A stretch of 64,000 nt of DNA from Colletes latitarsis (Eukaryota > Arthropoda > Insecta > Hymenoptera > Colletidae). Positions within the stretch are counted from its first letter, which is position 1. Each line of letters opens with the position of its first letter. The notes under the pieces are model-generated. The model did no database searches and was not told the origin of the DNA. It saw only the letters and a list, made by a program, of their open reading frames with translations. A program made the position numbers and the translations under genes. The stretch covers positions 14,013,501 through 14,077,500 of the forward strand of contig NC_135137.1 in assembly GCF_051014445.1 (NCBI RefSeq), given 5' to 3'. Positions 22,001-36,990 of this stretch are shown piece after piece.

Positions 22001-24200
22001 TCGGCTAAACCTGGTCTCGATCAATATTTCTAAGGATACGGCATGCTTGGTCTACGTTAGGTGTGGGATTTGCTCTCATCGGGCTCATACTTTCGCATAT
22101 TTCTCATACTTGATGGCCAGATTCTGATCTTTTTTTTGCTTGGATCACGTAGTAATGGGGTACCACACTGAAACAGTCTATTAAACCTGGTTTCGATCAA
22201 TATTTTAGAGGATAACACATGTTAGGTCTAGGTTAGGTCTGGGATTTGCACTCATCAGGCTCATACTTTCGCATATTTCTCATACATGATGGCCAGATTC
22301 TGATCTTTTTCTTGCTTGGATCACGTAGTAATGGGGTACCACACAGAAACAGTCTATTAAACCTGGTTTCGATCAATATCTTCGAGGATAGCGCATGTTC
22401 GGTCTAGGTTAGGTCTGGGATTTGCTCTCATCAGGCTCATACTTTCGCATATTTCTCATACTTGATGGCCAGATTCTGGGCTTTTTTTGGCTTGCATCAC
22501 GTAGTAATGTGGCACCACACTGACACAGTCAATTAAACCTGGTTTCGATCAATATTTTAGAGGATAACGCATGTTAGGTCTAGGTTAGGTCTGGGATTTG
22601 CTCTCATCACGCTCATACTTTCGCATATTTCTCATACTTGATGGCCAGATTCTGGGCTTTTTTTGGCTTGGATCACGTAGTAATGTGGTACCACACTGAA
22701 ACAGTGTATTAAACCGTGTTTCGACCAATATTTTAGAGGATAACGCATGCTAGGTCTACGTTAGGTGTGGGATTTGCTCTCATCGGGCTCATACTTTCGC
22801 ATATTTCTCATACTTGATGGCCAGATTCTGGGCTTTTTTTGGCTTAGATCACGTAGTAATGTGGTACCACACTGAAACAGTCGACTAAACCTGGTCTCGA
22901 TCAATATTTTAGGGGATAACGCATGTTAGGTATAGGTTAGGTCTGGGATTTGCTCTCATCAGGCTCATACTTTCGCATATTTATCATACTTGATGGCCAG
23001 AATCTGGGCTTTTTTTGGCTTGGATCACGTAGTAATGAGGCACCACACTGACACAGTCAATTAAACCTGGTTTCGATCAATATTTTAGAGGATAGCGCAT
23101 GTTAGGTCTGGGTTAGGTCTAGGACTTGCCCACATCAGGCTCATACTTTCGCATATTTCTCATACTTGATGGCCAGATTCTGGGCTTTTCCCCGTTTGGA
23201 TCACATAGTAATGTGGTACCACACTGAAACAGTCGACTAAACCTTGTGTCGATCAATATATTAGGGGGGATAACGCATGTTAGGTCTAAGTTAGGTCTGG
23301 GATTTGCTCTCATCAGGCTCATACTTTCGCATATTTCTCATACTTGATGCCCAGATTCTGGGCTTTTTCCGGTTTGGATCACGTAGTAATGTGGTACCAC
23401 ACTGAAACAGTCGGCTAAACCTGGTCTCGATCAATATTTCTAAGGATACGGTATGCTTGGTCTACGTTAGGTGTGGGATTTGCTCTCATCGGGCTCATAC
23501 TTTCGCATATTTCTCATACTTGATGGCCAGATTCTGGGCTTTTTTTGGCTTAGATCACGTAGTAATGTGGTACCACACTGAAACAGTCGACTAAACCTGG
23601 TCTCGATCAATATTTTAGGGGATAACGCATGTTAGGTATAGGTTAGGTCTGGGATTTGCTCTCATCAGGCTCATACTTTCGCATATTTATCATACTTGAT
23701 GGCCAGATTCTGGGCTTTTTTTGGCTTGGATCACGTAGTAATGAGGCACCACACTGACACAGTCAATTAAACCTGGTTTCGATCAATATTTTAGAGGATA
23801 ACGCATGTTAGCTCTGGGTTAGGTCTAGGACTTGCCCACATCAGGCTCATACTTTCGCATATTTCTCATACTTGATGGCCAGATTCTGGGCTTTTCCCCG
23901 TTTGGATCACATAGTAATGTGGTACCACACTGAAACAGTCGACTAAACCTTGTGTCGATCAATATTTTAGGGGGGATAACGCATGTTAGGTCTAAGTTAG
24001 GTCTGGGATTTGCTCTCATCAGGCTCATACTTTCGCATATTTCTCATACTTGATGCCCAGATTCTGGGCTTTTTCCGGTTTGGATCACGTAGTAATGTGG
24101 TACCACACTGAAACAGTCGGCTAAACCTGGTCTCGATCAATATTTCTAAGGATACGGCATGCTTGGTCTACGTTAGGTGTGGGATTTGCTCTCATCAGGC
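19000..24200 (+). repeat. Core block 3b: 10/8/4-monomer tandem copies
   Basis: The rare landmark GATGCCCAGATT occurs at 20174, 21936, 23346 and 24052, i.e. 1762, 1410 and 706 bp apart (10, 8 and 4 monomers). The unusual GGCGCTTTTTGG state is at 19661 and 21423, again 1762 apart. Copies are almost identical, so this expansion is recent, and each successive copy is shorter by whole monomers. Confidence 0.9.
20040..20066. other. Representative satellite dyads
   Basis: TGTGGTACCACA (20040-20051) is a 12-bp perfect palindrome, and AGTCGACT (20059-20066) an 8-bp one seven bases further on. The first recurs in most zone-1 and many zone-3 monomers. The second recurs in the zone-3 monomers that carry GTCGACTAAACC. 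Whether a protein binds is unknown. Confidence 0.8.
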
Positions 24201-24449
24201 TCATACCTTCGCATATTTCTCATACTTGATGGCCAGATTCTGGGCTTTTCTTGGCTTAGATCACGTAGTAATGGGGTACCACACAGAAACAGTCTATTAA
24301 ACCTGGTTTCGATCAATATCTTCGAGGATAACGCATGTTCGGTCTAGGTTAGGTCTGGGATTTGCTCTCATCAGGCTCATACTTTCGCATATTTCTCATA
24401 CTTGATGGCCAGATTCTGGGCTTTTTTTGGCTTGCATCACGTAGTAATG

Positions 24450-25570
24450 TGGCACCACACTGACACAGTCAATTAAACCTGGTTTCGATCAATATTTTAG
24501 AGGATAACGCATGTTAGGTCTAGTTTAGGTCTGGGATTTGCACTCATCATGCTCATACTTTCGCATATTTCTCATACTTGATGGCCAGATTCTGCGCTCT
24601 TTTTGGCTTGGATCAGGTAGTAATGTGGTACCACATTGATACAGTCCATTAAACCTGGTTTCAATCAATATCTTAGAGGTTATCGCATGTTAAATCTAGG
24701 TTAGGTCTGCGATTTCCTCTCATCAGGCTCATACTTTCGCATATTTCTCATTCTTGTTGGTCAGATCCTGGGCTTTTTCTGGTTTGGATCACGTAGTAAT
24801 GTGGTACCACACCGAAACAGTCAATTAAACCCGGTTTCGATCAATATTTTAGAGGATAACACATGTTAGGTCTAGGTTAGGTCTGGGATTTGCACTCATC
24901 AGGCTCATACTTTCGCATATTTCTCATACATGATGGCCAGATTCTGATCTTTTTTTTGCTTGGATCACGTACTAATGGGGTACCACACTGACACAGTCAA
25001 TTAAACCTGGTTTCGATCAATATTTTAGAGGATAACGCATGTTAGGTCTAGTTTAGGTCTGGGATTTGCACTCATCATGCTCATACTTTCGCATATTTCT
25101 CATACTTGATGGCCAGATTCTGCGCTCTTTTTGGCTTGGATCACGTAGTAATGTGGTACCACATTGAAACAGTCCATTAAACCTGGTTTCAATCAATATC
25201 TTAGAGGTTATCGCATGTTAAATCTAGGTTAGGTCTGCGATTTCCTCTCATCAGGCTCATACTTTCGCATATTTCTCATTCTTGTTGGTCAGATCCTGGG
25301 CTTTTTCTGGTTTGGATCACGTAGTAATGTGGTACCACACCGAAACAGTCAATTAAACCCGGTTTCGATCAATATTTTAGAGGATAACACATGTTAGGTC
25401 TAGGTTAGGTCTGGGATTTGCACTCATCAGGCTCATACTTTCGCATATTTCTCATACATGATGGCCAGATTCTGATCTTTTTTTTGCTTGGATCACGTAG
25501 TAATGGGGTACCACACAGAAACAGTCTATTAAACCTGGTTTCGATCAATATCTTCGAGGATAACACATGT
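24450..25570 (+). repeat. Core block 3c: 3-monomer tandem duplication
   Basis: CACTCATCATGCTC occurs at 24541 and 25069, 528 bp apart, with matching neighbours on both sides. It is a simple tandem duplication of three monomers. Confidence 0.8.
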
Positions 25571-27769
25571 TAGGTCTAGGTTAGGCCTGGGATTTGCACT
25601 CATCAGGCTCATACTTTCGCATATTTCTCATACTTGATGGCCTGATTCTGGGCATTTCCCCGTTTGGATCACATAGTAATGTGGTACCACACTGAAACAG
25701 TCGACTAAACCTGGTGTCGATCAATATTTTAGGGGATAACGCATGTTAGGTCTAGGTTAGGTCTGGGATTTGCTCTCATCAGGCTCATACTTTCGCATAT
25801 TTCTCATACTTGATGGCCAGATTCTGGGCTTTTTCCGGTTTGGATCACGTAGTAATGTGGTACCACACTGAAACAGTCGACTAAACCTGGTCTCGATCAA
25901 TATTTCTGAGGATATGGCATGCTAGGTCTACGTTAGGTGTGGGATTTGCTCTCATCAGGCTCATATTTTCGCATATTTCTCATACTTGATGGCCAGATTC
26001 TGGGCTTTTTTTGGCTCAGATCACGTAGTAATGTGGTACCACACTGAAACAGTCAATTAAACCTGGTTTCGATCAATATTTTAGAGGATAACACATGTTA
26101 GGTCTGGGTTAGGTCTGGGATTTGCCCACTTCAGTCTCATACTTTCGCATTCTTCACATACTTCTTGAACAGATCGTGGGTTTTTTCTGGTTTGGATCAC
26201 ATAGTAATGTGGTACCACACTGAAACAGTCGACTAAACCTGGTGTCGATCAATATTTTAGGGGATAACGCATGTTAGGTCTAGGTTAGGTCTGGGATTTG
26301 CACTCATCAGGCTCATACATTCGCATATTTCTCATACTTGATGGCCAGATTCTGGGCTTTTTTTGGCTAGGATCACGTAGTAATGTGGTATCACACTGAA
26401 ACAGTCAATTAAACATGGTTTCGATCAATATTTTAGAGGATAACTCGTGTTAGGTCTGGTTTTGGTGTAGGATTTGCCCTCATAAGGCTCATACTTTCGC
26501 ATAATTCTCATACTTGATGGCCAGATTCTGGGCTTTTCCGGTTTGGATCACGTAGTAATGTGGTATGACACTGAAACAGTCGACTAAACCTGGTCTCGAG
26601 TAATATTTCAGAGGATAAGGCATGCTAGGTCTACGTTAGGTGTGGGATTTGCTCTCATCAGGCTCATACTTTCGCATATTTCTCATACTTGATGGCCAGA
26701 TTCTGGGCTTTTTCCGGTTTGGATCACGTAGTAATGTGGTACCACACTGAAACAGTCGACTAAGCCTGGTCTCGATCAATATTTCTGAGGATACGGCATG
26801 CTAGGTCTACGTTAGGTGTGGGATTTGCTCTCATCAGGCTCATACTTTCGCATATTTCTCATACTGGATGGCCAGATTCTGTGCTTTTTTTGGTTTGGAC
26901 GACGTAGTAATGCAGTACCACATTGAAACAGTCCATTAAACCTGGTTTCGATCGACATTTTAGAGGATATCGCATGTTAGGTCTGGGTTAGGTCTGGGTT
27001 TTGCCCACTTCAGTCTCATACTTTCGCATTCTTTACATACTTCTTGAACAGATCCTGGGTTTTTTTCTGGTTTGGATCACATAGTAATGTCGTACCACAC
27101 TGAAACAGTCGACTAAACCTGGTCTCGATCAATATTATAGGGGATAACGCATGTTAGGTCTAGGTTAGGACCGGGATTTGCACTCATCAGGCTCATACAT
27201 TCGCATATTTCTCATACTTGATGGCCAGATTCTGGGCTTTTTTTGGTTTGGATCACGTAGTATTGTGGTACCACTCTGCAACAGTCAATTAAACCCGGTT
27301 TCGATCAATATTTTAGAGGATAACACATGTTAGGTCTAGGTTAGGTCTGGGATTTGCACTCATCAGGCTCATTCTTTCGCATATTTCACATACTTGATGG
27401 CCAGATTCTGGGCTTTTTTTGGCTTGGATCACGTAGTAATGTGCTACCACATTGAAACAGTCCATTAAACCTGGTTTCAATCAATATCTTAGAGGTTATC
27501 GCATGTTATATCTAGGTTAGGTCTGGGATTTCCTCTCATCAGGCTCATACTTTCGCATATTTCTCATACTTGTTGGTCAGATCCTGGGCTTTTTCTGGTT
27601 TGGATCACGTAGCAATGTGGTACCACACCGAAACAGTCAATTAAACCCGGTTTCGATCAATATTTTAGAGGATAACACATGTTAGGTCTAGGTTAGGTCT
27701 GGGATTTGCACTCATCAGGCTCATACTTTCGCATATTTCTCATACATGATGGCCAGATTCTGATCTTGT

Positions 27770-30700
27770 TTTTGCTTGGATCACGTAGTAATGGGGTACC
27801 ACACTGAAACAGTCGACTAAACCTGGTCTCGATCAATATTTTAGGGGATAACGCATGTTAGGTCTATGTTAGGTCTGGGATTTGCACTCATCAGGCTCAT
27901 ACATTCGCATATTTCTCATACTTGATGGCCAGATTCTGGGCTTTTCCGGTTTGGATCACGTAGTAATGTGGTATGACACTGAAACAGTCGACTAAACCTG
28001 GTCTCGAGTAATATTTCAGAGGATAAGGCATGCTAGGTCTACGTTAGGTGTGGGATTTGCTCTCATCAGGCTCATACTTTCGCATATTTCTCATACTTGA
28101 TGGCCAGATTCTGATCTTTTTTTTGCATGGATCACGTAGTAATGGGGTACCACACCGAAACAGTCAATTAAACCCGGTTTCGATCAATATTTTAGAGGAT
28201 AACACATGTTAGGTCTAGGTTAGGTCTGGGATTTGCACTCATCAGGCTCATACTTTCGCATATTTCTCACACATGATGGCCAGATTCTGATCTTGTTTTT
28301 GCTTGGATCACGTAGTAATGGGGTACCACACTGAAACAGTCGACTAAACCTGGTTTCGATCAATATCTTCGAGGATAACGCATGTTCGGTCTAGGTTAGG
28401 TCTGGGATTTGCTCTCATCAGGCTCATACTTTCGCATATTTCTCATACTTGGTGGCCAGATTCTGGGCTTTTTTTGGCTTGCATCACGTAGTAATGTGGC
28501 ACCACACTGACACAGTCAATTAAACCTGGTTTCGATCAATATTTTAGAGGATAACGCATGTTAGGTCTAGTTTAGGTCTGAGATTTGCTCTCATCAGGCT
28601 CATACTTTCACATATTTCTCATACTGGACGGTCAGATTCTGTGCTTTTTTTGGTTTGGACGACGTAGTAATGCGGTACCACATTGAAACAGTCGACTAAA
28701 CCTGGTCTCGATCAATATTTCTGAGGATACGGCATGCTAGGTCTACGTTAGGTGTGGGATTTGCTCTCATCAGGCTCATACTTTCGCATATTTCTCATAC
28801 ATGATGGCCAGATTCTGATCTTTTTTTTGCTTGGATCACGTAGTAATGGGGTAGCACACAGAAACAGTCTATTAAACCTGGTTTCGATCAATATCTTCGA
28901 GGATAACGCATGTTCGGTCTAGGTTAGGTCTGGGATTTGCTCTCATCAGGCTCATACTTTCGCATATTTCTCATACTTGATGGCCAGATTCTGGGCTTTT
29001 TTTGGCTTGCATCACGTAGTAATGTGGCACCACACTGACACAGTCAATTAAACCTGGTTTCGATCAATATTTTAGAGGATAGCGCATGATAGGTCTAGTT
29101 TAGGTCTGAGATTTGCTCTCATCAGGCTCATACTTTCGCATATTTCTCATACTGGATGGCCAGATTCTGTGCTTTTTTTGGTTTGGACGACGTAGTAATG
29201 CGGTACCACATTGAAACAGTCCATTAAACCTGGTTTCGATCGACATTTTAGAGGATAACGCATGTTAGGTCTGGGTTAGGTCTGGGATTTGCCCACTTCA
29301 GTCTCATACTTTCGCATTCTTCACATACTTCTTGAACAGATCCTGGGTTTTTTTTGTGGTTTGGATCACATAGTAATGTCGTACCACACTGATACAGTCG
29401 ACTAAACCTGGTCTCGATCAATATTGTAGGGGATAACGCATGTTAGGTCAAGGTTAGGTCTGGGATTTGCACTCATCAGGCTCATACATTCGCATATTTC
29501 TCATACTTGATGGCCAGATTCTGGGCTTTTTTTGGTTTGGATCACGTAGTATTGTGGTACCACACTGAAACAGTCATTTAAACCCGGTTTCGATCAGTAT
29601 TTTAGAGGATAACGCATGTTAGGTCTAGGTTAGGTCTGGGATTTGCACTCATCAGGATCATTCTTTCGCATATTTCTCATACTTGATGGCCAGATTCTGT
29701 GCTTTTTTTGGCTTGGATCACGTAGTAATGTGCTACCACATTGAAACCGTCCATTAAACCTGGTTTCAATCAATATCTTAGAGGTTATCGCATGTTATAT
29801 CTAGGTTAGGTCTGGGATTTCCTCTCATCTGGCTCATACTTTCGCATATTTCTCATACTTGTTGGCCAGATCCTGGGCTTTTTCTGGTTTGGATCACGTA
29901 GTAATGTGGTACCACACCGAAACAGTCAATTAAACCCGGTTTCGATCAATATTTTAGAGGATAACACATGTTAGGTCTAGGTTAGGTCTGGGACTTGCAC
30001 TCATCAGGCTCATACTTTCGCATATTTCTCATACATGATGGCCAGATTCTGATCTTGTTTTTGCTTGGATCACGTAGTAATGGGGTACCACACTGAAACA
30101 GTCTATTAAACCTGGTTTCGATCAATATCTTCGAGGATAACGCATGTTAGGTCTAGGTTAGGTCTGGGATTTGCTCTCATCAGGCTCATACTTTCGCATA
30201 TTTCTCATACTTGATGGCCAGATTCTGGGCTTTTCCCCGTTTGGATCACATAGTAATGTGGTACCACACTGAAACTGTCGATTAAACCTGGTTTCGGTCA
30301 ATATGTTAGAGGATAACTCATGTTAGGTCTGGGTTAGGTCTAGGACTTGCCCACATCAGGCTCATACTTTCGCATATTTCTCATACTTGATGGCCAGATT
30401 CTGGGCTTTTCCCCGTTTGGATCACATAGTAATGTGGTACCACACTCAAAGAGTCGACTAAACCTGGTGTCGATCAATATTTTAGGGGATAACGCATGTT
30501 AGGTCTAGGTTAGGTCTGGGATTTGCTCTCATCAGGCTCATACTTTCGCATATTTCTCATACTTGATGGCCAGATTCTGGGCTTTTTCCGGTTTGGATCA
30601 CGTAGTAATGTGGTACCACACTGAAACAGTCGACTAAACCTGGTCTCGATCAATATTTCTGAGGATACGGCATGCTAGGTCTACGTTAGGTGTGGGATTT

Positions 30701-31000
30701 GCTCTCATCAGGCTCATACTTTCGCATATTTCTCATACTGGATGGCCAGATTCTGTGCTTTTTTTGGTTTGGACGACGTAGTAATGCGGTACCACATTGA
30801 AACAGTCCATTAAACCTGGTTTCGATCGACATTTTAGAGGATATCGCATGTTAGATCTGGGTTAGGTCTGGGATTTGCCCACTTCAGTCTCATACTTTCG
30901 CATTCTTTACATACTTCTTGAACAGATCCTGGGTTTTTCTCTGGTTTGGATCACATAGTAATGTCGTACCACACTGAAACAGTCGACTAAACCTGGTCTC
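27770..31000 (+). repeat. Large higher-order copy A
   Basis: The landmark GCATGGATCACG is at 28125 here, 34286 in copy B and 38689 in copy C (offsets 6161 and 4403, i.e. 35 and 25 monomers). A second landmark, GGGTTTTTTTTGTGG at 29345, is found at 35506 and 39909 with the same offsets, and also at 37092. The left flank (about 25570-27200) is related to 31.9-33.9 kb by 36 and then 38 monomers, because two monomers were inserted between the landmarks at 26441 and 26761 in their copies. Confidence 0.88.
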
Positions 31001-33929
31001 GATCAATATTATAGGGGATAACGCATGTTAGGTCTAGGTTAGGTCCGGGATTTGCACTCATCAGGCTCATACATTCGCATATTTCTCATACTTGATGGCC
31101 AGATTCTGGGCTTTTTTTGGTTTGGATCACGTAGTATTGTGGTACCACACTGAAACAGTCAATTAAACCCGGTTTCGATCAATATTTTAGAGGATAACAC
31201 ATGTTAGGTCTACGTTAGGTCTGGGATTTGCACTCATCAGGCTCATTCTTTCGCATATTTCACATACTTGATGGCCAGATTCTGGGCTTTTTTTGGCTTG
31301 GATCACGTAGTAATGTGCTACCACATTGAAACAGTCCATTAAACCTGGTTTCAATCAATATCTTAGAGGTTATCGCATGTTATATCTAGGTTAGGTCTGG
31401 GATTTCCTCTCATCAGGCTCATACTTTCGCATATTTCTCATACTTGTTGGTCAGATCCTGGGCTTTTTCTGGTTTGGTTCACGTAGTAATGTGGTACCAC
31501 ACCGAAACAGTCAATTAAACCCGGTTTCGATCAATATTTTAGAGGATAACACATGTTAGGTCTAGGTTAGGTCTGGGATTTGCACTCATCAGGCTCATAC
31601 TTTCGCATATTTCTCATACTTGATGGCCAGATTCTGGGCTTTTTTTGGCTTGGATCACGTAGTAATGTGGTACCACACTGAAACAGTGTATTAAACCGTG
31701 TTTCGACCAATATTTTAGAGGATAACGCCTGTTGGGTATAGGTTAGGTCTGGGATTTGCTCTCATCAGGCTCATACTTTCACATATTTATCAATCTTGTT
31801 TGCCAGATCCTGGGCTTCCACTGGTTCGGATCACGTAGTAATGTGGTACCACACTGACACAGTCAATTAAACCTGGTTTCGATCAATATTTTAGAGGATA
31901 ACACATGTTAGGTCTAGGTTAGGCCTGGGATTTGCACTCATCAGGCTCATACTTTCGCATATTTCTCATACTTGATGGCCAGATTCTGGGCTTTTTTTGG
32001 CTTGGATCACGTAGTAATGTGGTACCACACTGAAACAGTGTATTAAACCGTGTTTCGATCAATATTTTAGGGGATAACGCATGTTAGGTCTAGGTTAGGT
32101 CTGGGATTTGCTCTCATCAGGCTCATACTTTCGCATATTTCTCATACTTGATGGCCAGATTCTGGGCTTTTTCCGGTTTGGATCACGTAGTAATGTGGTA
32201 CCACACTGAAACAGTCGACTAAACCTGGTCTCGATCAATATTTCTGAGGATATGGCATGCTAGGTCTACGTTAGGTGTGGGATTTGCTCTCATCAGGCTC
32301 ATATTTTCGCATATTTCTCATACTTGATGGCCAGATTCTGGGCTTTTTTTGGCTCAGATCACGTAGTAATGTGGTACCACACTGAAACAGTCGATTAAAC
32401 CTGGTTTCGATCAATATTTTAGAGGATAACACATGTTAGGTCTGGGTTAGGTCTGGGATTTGCCCACTTCAGTCTCATACTTTCGCATTCTTCACATACT
32501 TCTTGAACAGATCGTGGGTTTTTTCTGGTTTGGATCACATAGTAATGTGGTACCACACTGAAACAGTCGACTAAACCTGGTGTCGATCAATATTTTAGGG
32601 GATAACGCATGTTAGGTCTAGGTTAGGTCTGGGATTTGCACTCATCAGGCTCATACATTCGCATATTTCTCATACTTGATGGCCAGATTCTGGGCTTTTT
32701 TTGGCTAGGATCACGTAGTAATGTGGTATCACACTGAAACAGTCAATTAAACATGGTTTCGATCAATATTTTAGAGGATAACTCGTGTTAGGTCTGGTTT
32801 AGGTGTAGGATTTGCCCTCATAAGGCTCATACTTTCGCATATTTCTCATACTTGATGGCCAGATTCTGGGCTTTTCCGGTTTGGATCACGTAGTAATGTG
32901 GTATGACACTGAAACAGTCGACTAAACCTGGTCTCGATCAATATTTCTGAGAATATGGCATGCTAGGTCTACGTTAGGTGTGGGATTTGCTCTCATCAGG
33001 CTCATACTTTCGCATTCTTCACATACTTCTCGAACAGATCGTGGGTTTTTTCTGGTTTGGATCACATAGTACTGTCGTACCACACTGAAACAGTCGACTA
33101 AACCTGGTCTCGATCAATATTTTAGGGTATAACGCATGTTAGGTCTATGTTAGGTCTGGGATTTGCACTCATCAGGCTCATACATTCGCATATTTCTCAT
33201 ACTTGATGGCCAGATTCTGGGCTTTTCCGGTTTGGATCACGTAGTAATGTGGTATGACACTGAAACAGTCGACTAAACCTGGTCTCGAGTAATATTTCAG
33301 AGGATAAGGCATGCTAGGTCTACGTTAGGTGTGGGATTTGCTCTCATCAGGCTCATACTTTCGCATATTTCTCATACTTGATGGCCAGATTTTGGGCTTT
33401 TTCCGGTTTGGATCACGTAGTAATGTGGTACCACACTGAAACAGTCGACTAAGCCTGGTCTCGATCAATATTTCTGAGGATACGGCATGCTAGGTCTACG
33501 TTAGGTGTGGGATTTGCTCTCATCGGGCTCATACTTTCGCATATTTCTCATACTGGATGGCCAGATTCTGTGCTTTTTTTGGTTTGGACGACGTAGTAAT
33601 GCAGTACCACATTGAAACAGTCCATTAAACCTGGTTTCGATCGACATTTTAGAGGATATCGCATGTTAGGTCTGGGTTAGGTCTGGGTTTTGCCCACTTC
33701 AGTCTCATACTTTCGCATTCTTTACATACTTCTTGAACAGATCCTGGGTTTTTTTCTGGTTTGGATCACATAGTAATGTCGTACCACACTGAAACAGTCG
33801 ACTAAACCTGGTCTCGATCAATATTATAGGGGATAACGCATGTTAGGTCTAGGTTAGGACCGGGATTTGCACTCATCAGGCTCATACATTCGCATATTTC
33901 TCATACTTGATGGCCAGATTCTGATCTTG

Positions 33930-36900
33930 TTTTTGCTTGGATCACGTAGTAATGGGGTACCACACTGAAACAGTCGACTAAACCTGGTCTCGATCAATAT
34001 TTTAGGGGATAACGCATGTTAGGTCTATGTTAGGTCTGGGATTTGCACTCATCAGGCTCATACATTCGCATATTTCTCATACTTGATGGCCAGATTCTGG
34101 GCTTTTCCGGTTTGGATCACGTAGTAATGTGGTATGACACTGAAACAGTCGACTAAACCTGGTCTCGAGTAATATTTCAGAGGATAAGGCATGCTAGGTC
34201 TACGTTAGGTGTGGGATTTGCTCTCATCAGGCTCATACTTTCGCATATTTCTCATACTTGATGGCCAGATTCTGATCTTTTTTTTGCATGGATCACGTAG
34301 TAATGGGGTACCACACCGAAACAGTCAATTAAACCCGGTTTCGATCAATATTTTAGAGGATAACACATGTTAGGTCTAGGTTAGGTCTGGGATTTGCACT
34401 CATCAGGCTCATACTTTCGCATATTTCTCACACATGATGGCCAGATTCTGATCTTGTTTTTGCTTGGATCACGTAGTAATGGGGTACCACACTGAAACAG
34501 TCGACTAAACCTGGTTTCGATCAATATCTTCGAGGATAACGCATGTTCGGTCTAGGTTAGGTCTGGGATTTGCTCTCATCAGGCTCATACTTTCGCATAT
34601 TTCTCATACTTGGTGGCCAGATTCTGGGCTTTTTTTGGCTTGCATCACGTAGTAATGTAGCACCACACTGACACAGTCAATTAAACCTGGTTTCGATCAA
34701 TATTTTAGAGGATAACGCATGTTAGGTCTAGTTTAGGTCTGAGATTTGCTCTCATCAGGCTCATACTTTCACATATTTCTCATACTGGACGGCCAGATTC
34801 TGTGCTTTTTTTGGTTTGGACGACGTAGTAATGCGGTACCACATTGAAACAGTCGACTAAACCTGGTCTCGATCAATATTTCTGAGGATACGGCATGCTA
34901 GGTCTACGTTAGGTGTGGGATTTGCTCTCATCAGGCTCATACTTTCGCATATTTCTCATACATGATGGCCAGATTCTGATCTTTTTTTTGCTTGGATCAC
35001 GTAGTAATGGGGTAGCACACCGAAACAGTCTATTAAACCTGGTTTCGATCAATATCTTCGAGGATAACGCATGTTCGGTCTAGGTTAGGTCTGGGATTTG
35101 CTCTCATCAGGCTCATACTTTCGCATATTTCTCATACTTGATGGCCAGATTCTGGGCTTTTTTTGGCTTGCATCACGTAGTAATGTGGCACCACACTGAC
35201 ACAGTCAATTAAACCTGGTTTCGATCAATATTTTAGAGGATAGCGCATGTTAGGTCTAGTTTAGGTCTGAGATTTGCTCTCATCAGGCTCATACTTTCGC
35301 ATATTTCTCATACTGGATGGCCAGATTCTGTGCTTTTTTTGGTTTGGACGACGTAGTAATGCGGTACCACATTGAAACAGTCCATTAAACCTGGTTTCGA
35401 TCGACATTTTAGAGGATAACGCATGTTAGGTCTGGGTTAGGTCTGGGATTTGCCCACTTCAGTCTCATACTTTCGCATTCTTCACATACTTCTTGAACAG
35501 ATCCTGGGTTTTTTTTGTGGTTTGGATCACATAGTAATGTCGTACCACACTGATACAGTCGACTAAACCTGGTCTCGATCAATATTGTAGGGGATAACGC
35601 ATGTTAGGTCAAGGTTAGGTCTGGGATTTGCACTCATCAGGCTCATACATTCGCATATTTCTCATACTTGATGGCCAGATTCTGGGCTTTTTTTGGTTTG
35701 GATCACGTAGTATTGTGGTACCACACTGAAAGAGTCATTTAAACCCGGTTTCGATCAGTATTTTAGAGGATAACGCATGTTAGGTCTAGGTTAGGTCTGG
35801 GATTTGCACTCATCAGGCTCATTCTTTCGCATATTTCTCATACTTGATGGCCAGATTCTGTGCTTTTTTTGGCTTGGATCACGTAGTAATGTGCTACCAC
35901 ATTGAAACCGTCCATTAAACCTGGTTTCAATCAATATCTTAGAGGTTATCGCATGTTATATCTAGGTTAGGTCTGGGATTTCCTCTCATCTGGCTCATAC
36001 TTTCGCATATTTCTCATACTTGTTGGCCAGATCCTGGGCTTTTTCTGGTTTGGATCACGTAGTAATGTGGTACCACACCGAAACAGTCAATTAAACCCGG
36101 TTTCGATCAATATTTTAGAGGATAACACATGTTAGGTCTAGGTTAGGTCTGGGACTTGCACTCATCAGGCTCATACTTTCGCATATTTCTCATACATGAT
36201 GGCCAGATTCTGATCTTGTTTTTGCTTGGATCACGTAGTAATGGGGTACCACACTGAAACAGTCTATTAAACCTGGTTTCGATCAATATCTTCGAGGATA
36301 ACGCATGTTAGGTCTAGGTTAGGTCTGGGATTTGCTCTCATCAGGCTCATACTTTCGCATATTTCTCATACTTGATGGCCAGATTCTGGGCTTTTCCCCG
36401 TTTGGATCACATAGTAATGTGGTACCACACTGAAACTGTCGATTAAACCTGGTTTCGATCAATATGTTAGAGGATAACTCATGTTAGGTCTGGGTTAGGT
36501 CTAGGACTTGCCCACATCAGGCTCATACTTTCGCATATTTCTCATACTTGATGGCCAGATTCTGGGCTTTTCCCCGTTTGGATCACATAGTAATGTGGTA
36601 CCACACTCAAAGAGTCGACTAAACCTGGTGTCGATCAATATTTTAGGGGATAACGCATGTTAGGTCTAGGTTAGGTCTGGGATTTGCTCTCATCAGGCTC
36701 ATACTTTCGCATATTTCTCATACTTGATGGCCAGATTCTGGGCTTTTTCCGGTTTGGATCACGTAGTAATGTGGTACCACACTGAAACAGTCGACTAAAC
36801 CTGGTCTCGATCAATATTTCTGAGGATACGGCATGCTAGGTCTACGTTAGGTGTGGGATTTGCTCTCATCAGGCTCATACTTTCGCATATTTCTCATACT

Positions 36901-36990
36901 GGATGGCCAGATTCTGTGCTTTTTTTGGTTTGGACGACGTAGTAATGCGGTACCACATTGAAACAGTCCATTAAACCTGGTTTCGATCGA
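33930..36990 (+). repeat. Large higher-order copy B
   Basis: It matches copy A at +6161 to about 36.99 kb, including the shared AAACTGTCG state (30272/36433). Beyond that it no longer follows A's 30.8-kb sequence but instead repeats the 35.4-kb type (GGGTTTTTTTTGTGG at 37092, 1586 bp after 35506). This shows a 9-monomer duplication inside the larger structure. Confidence 0.85.
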
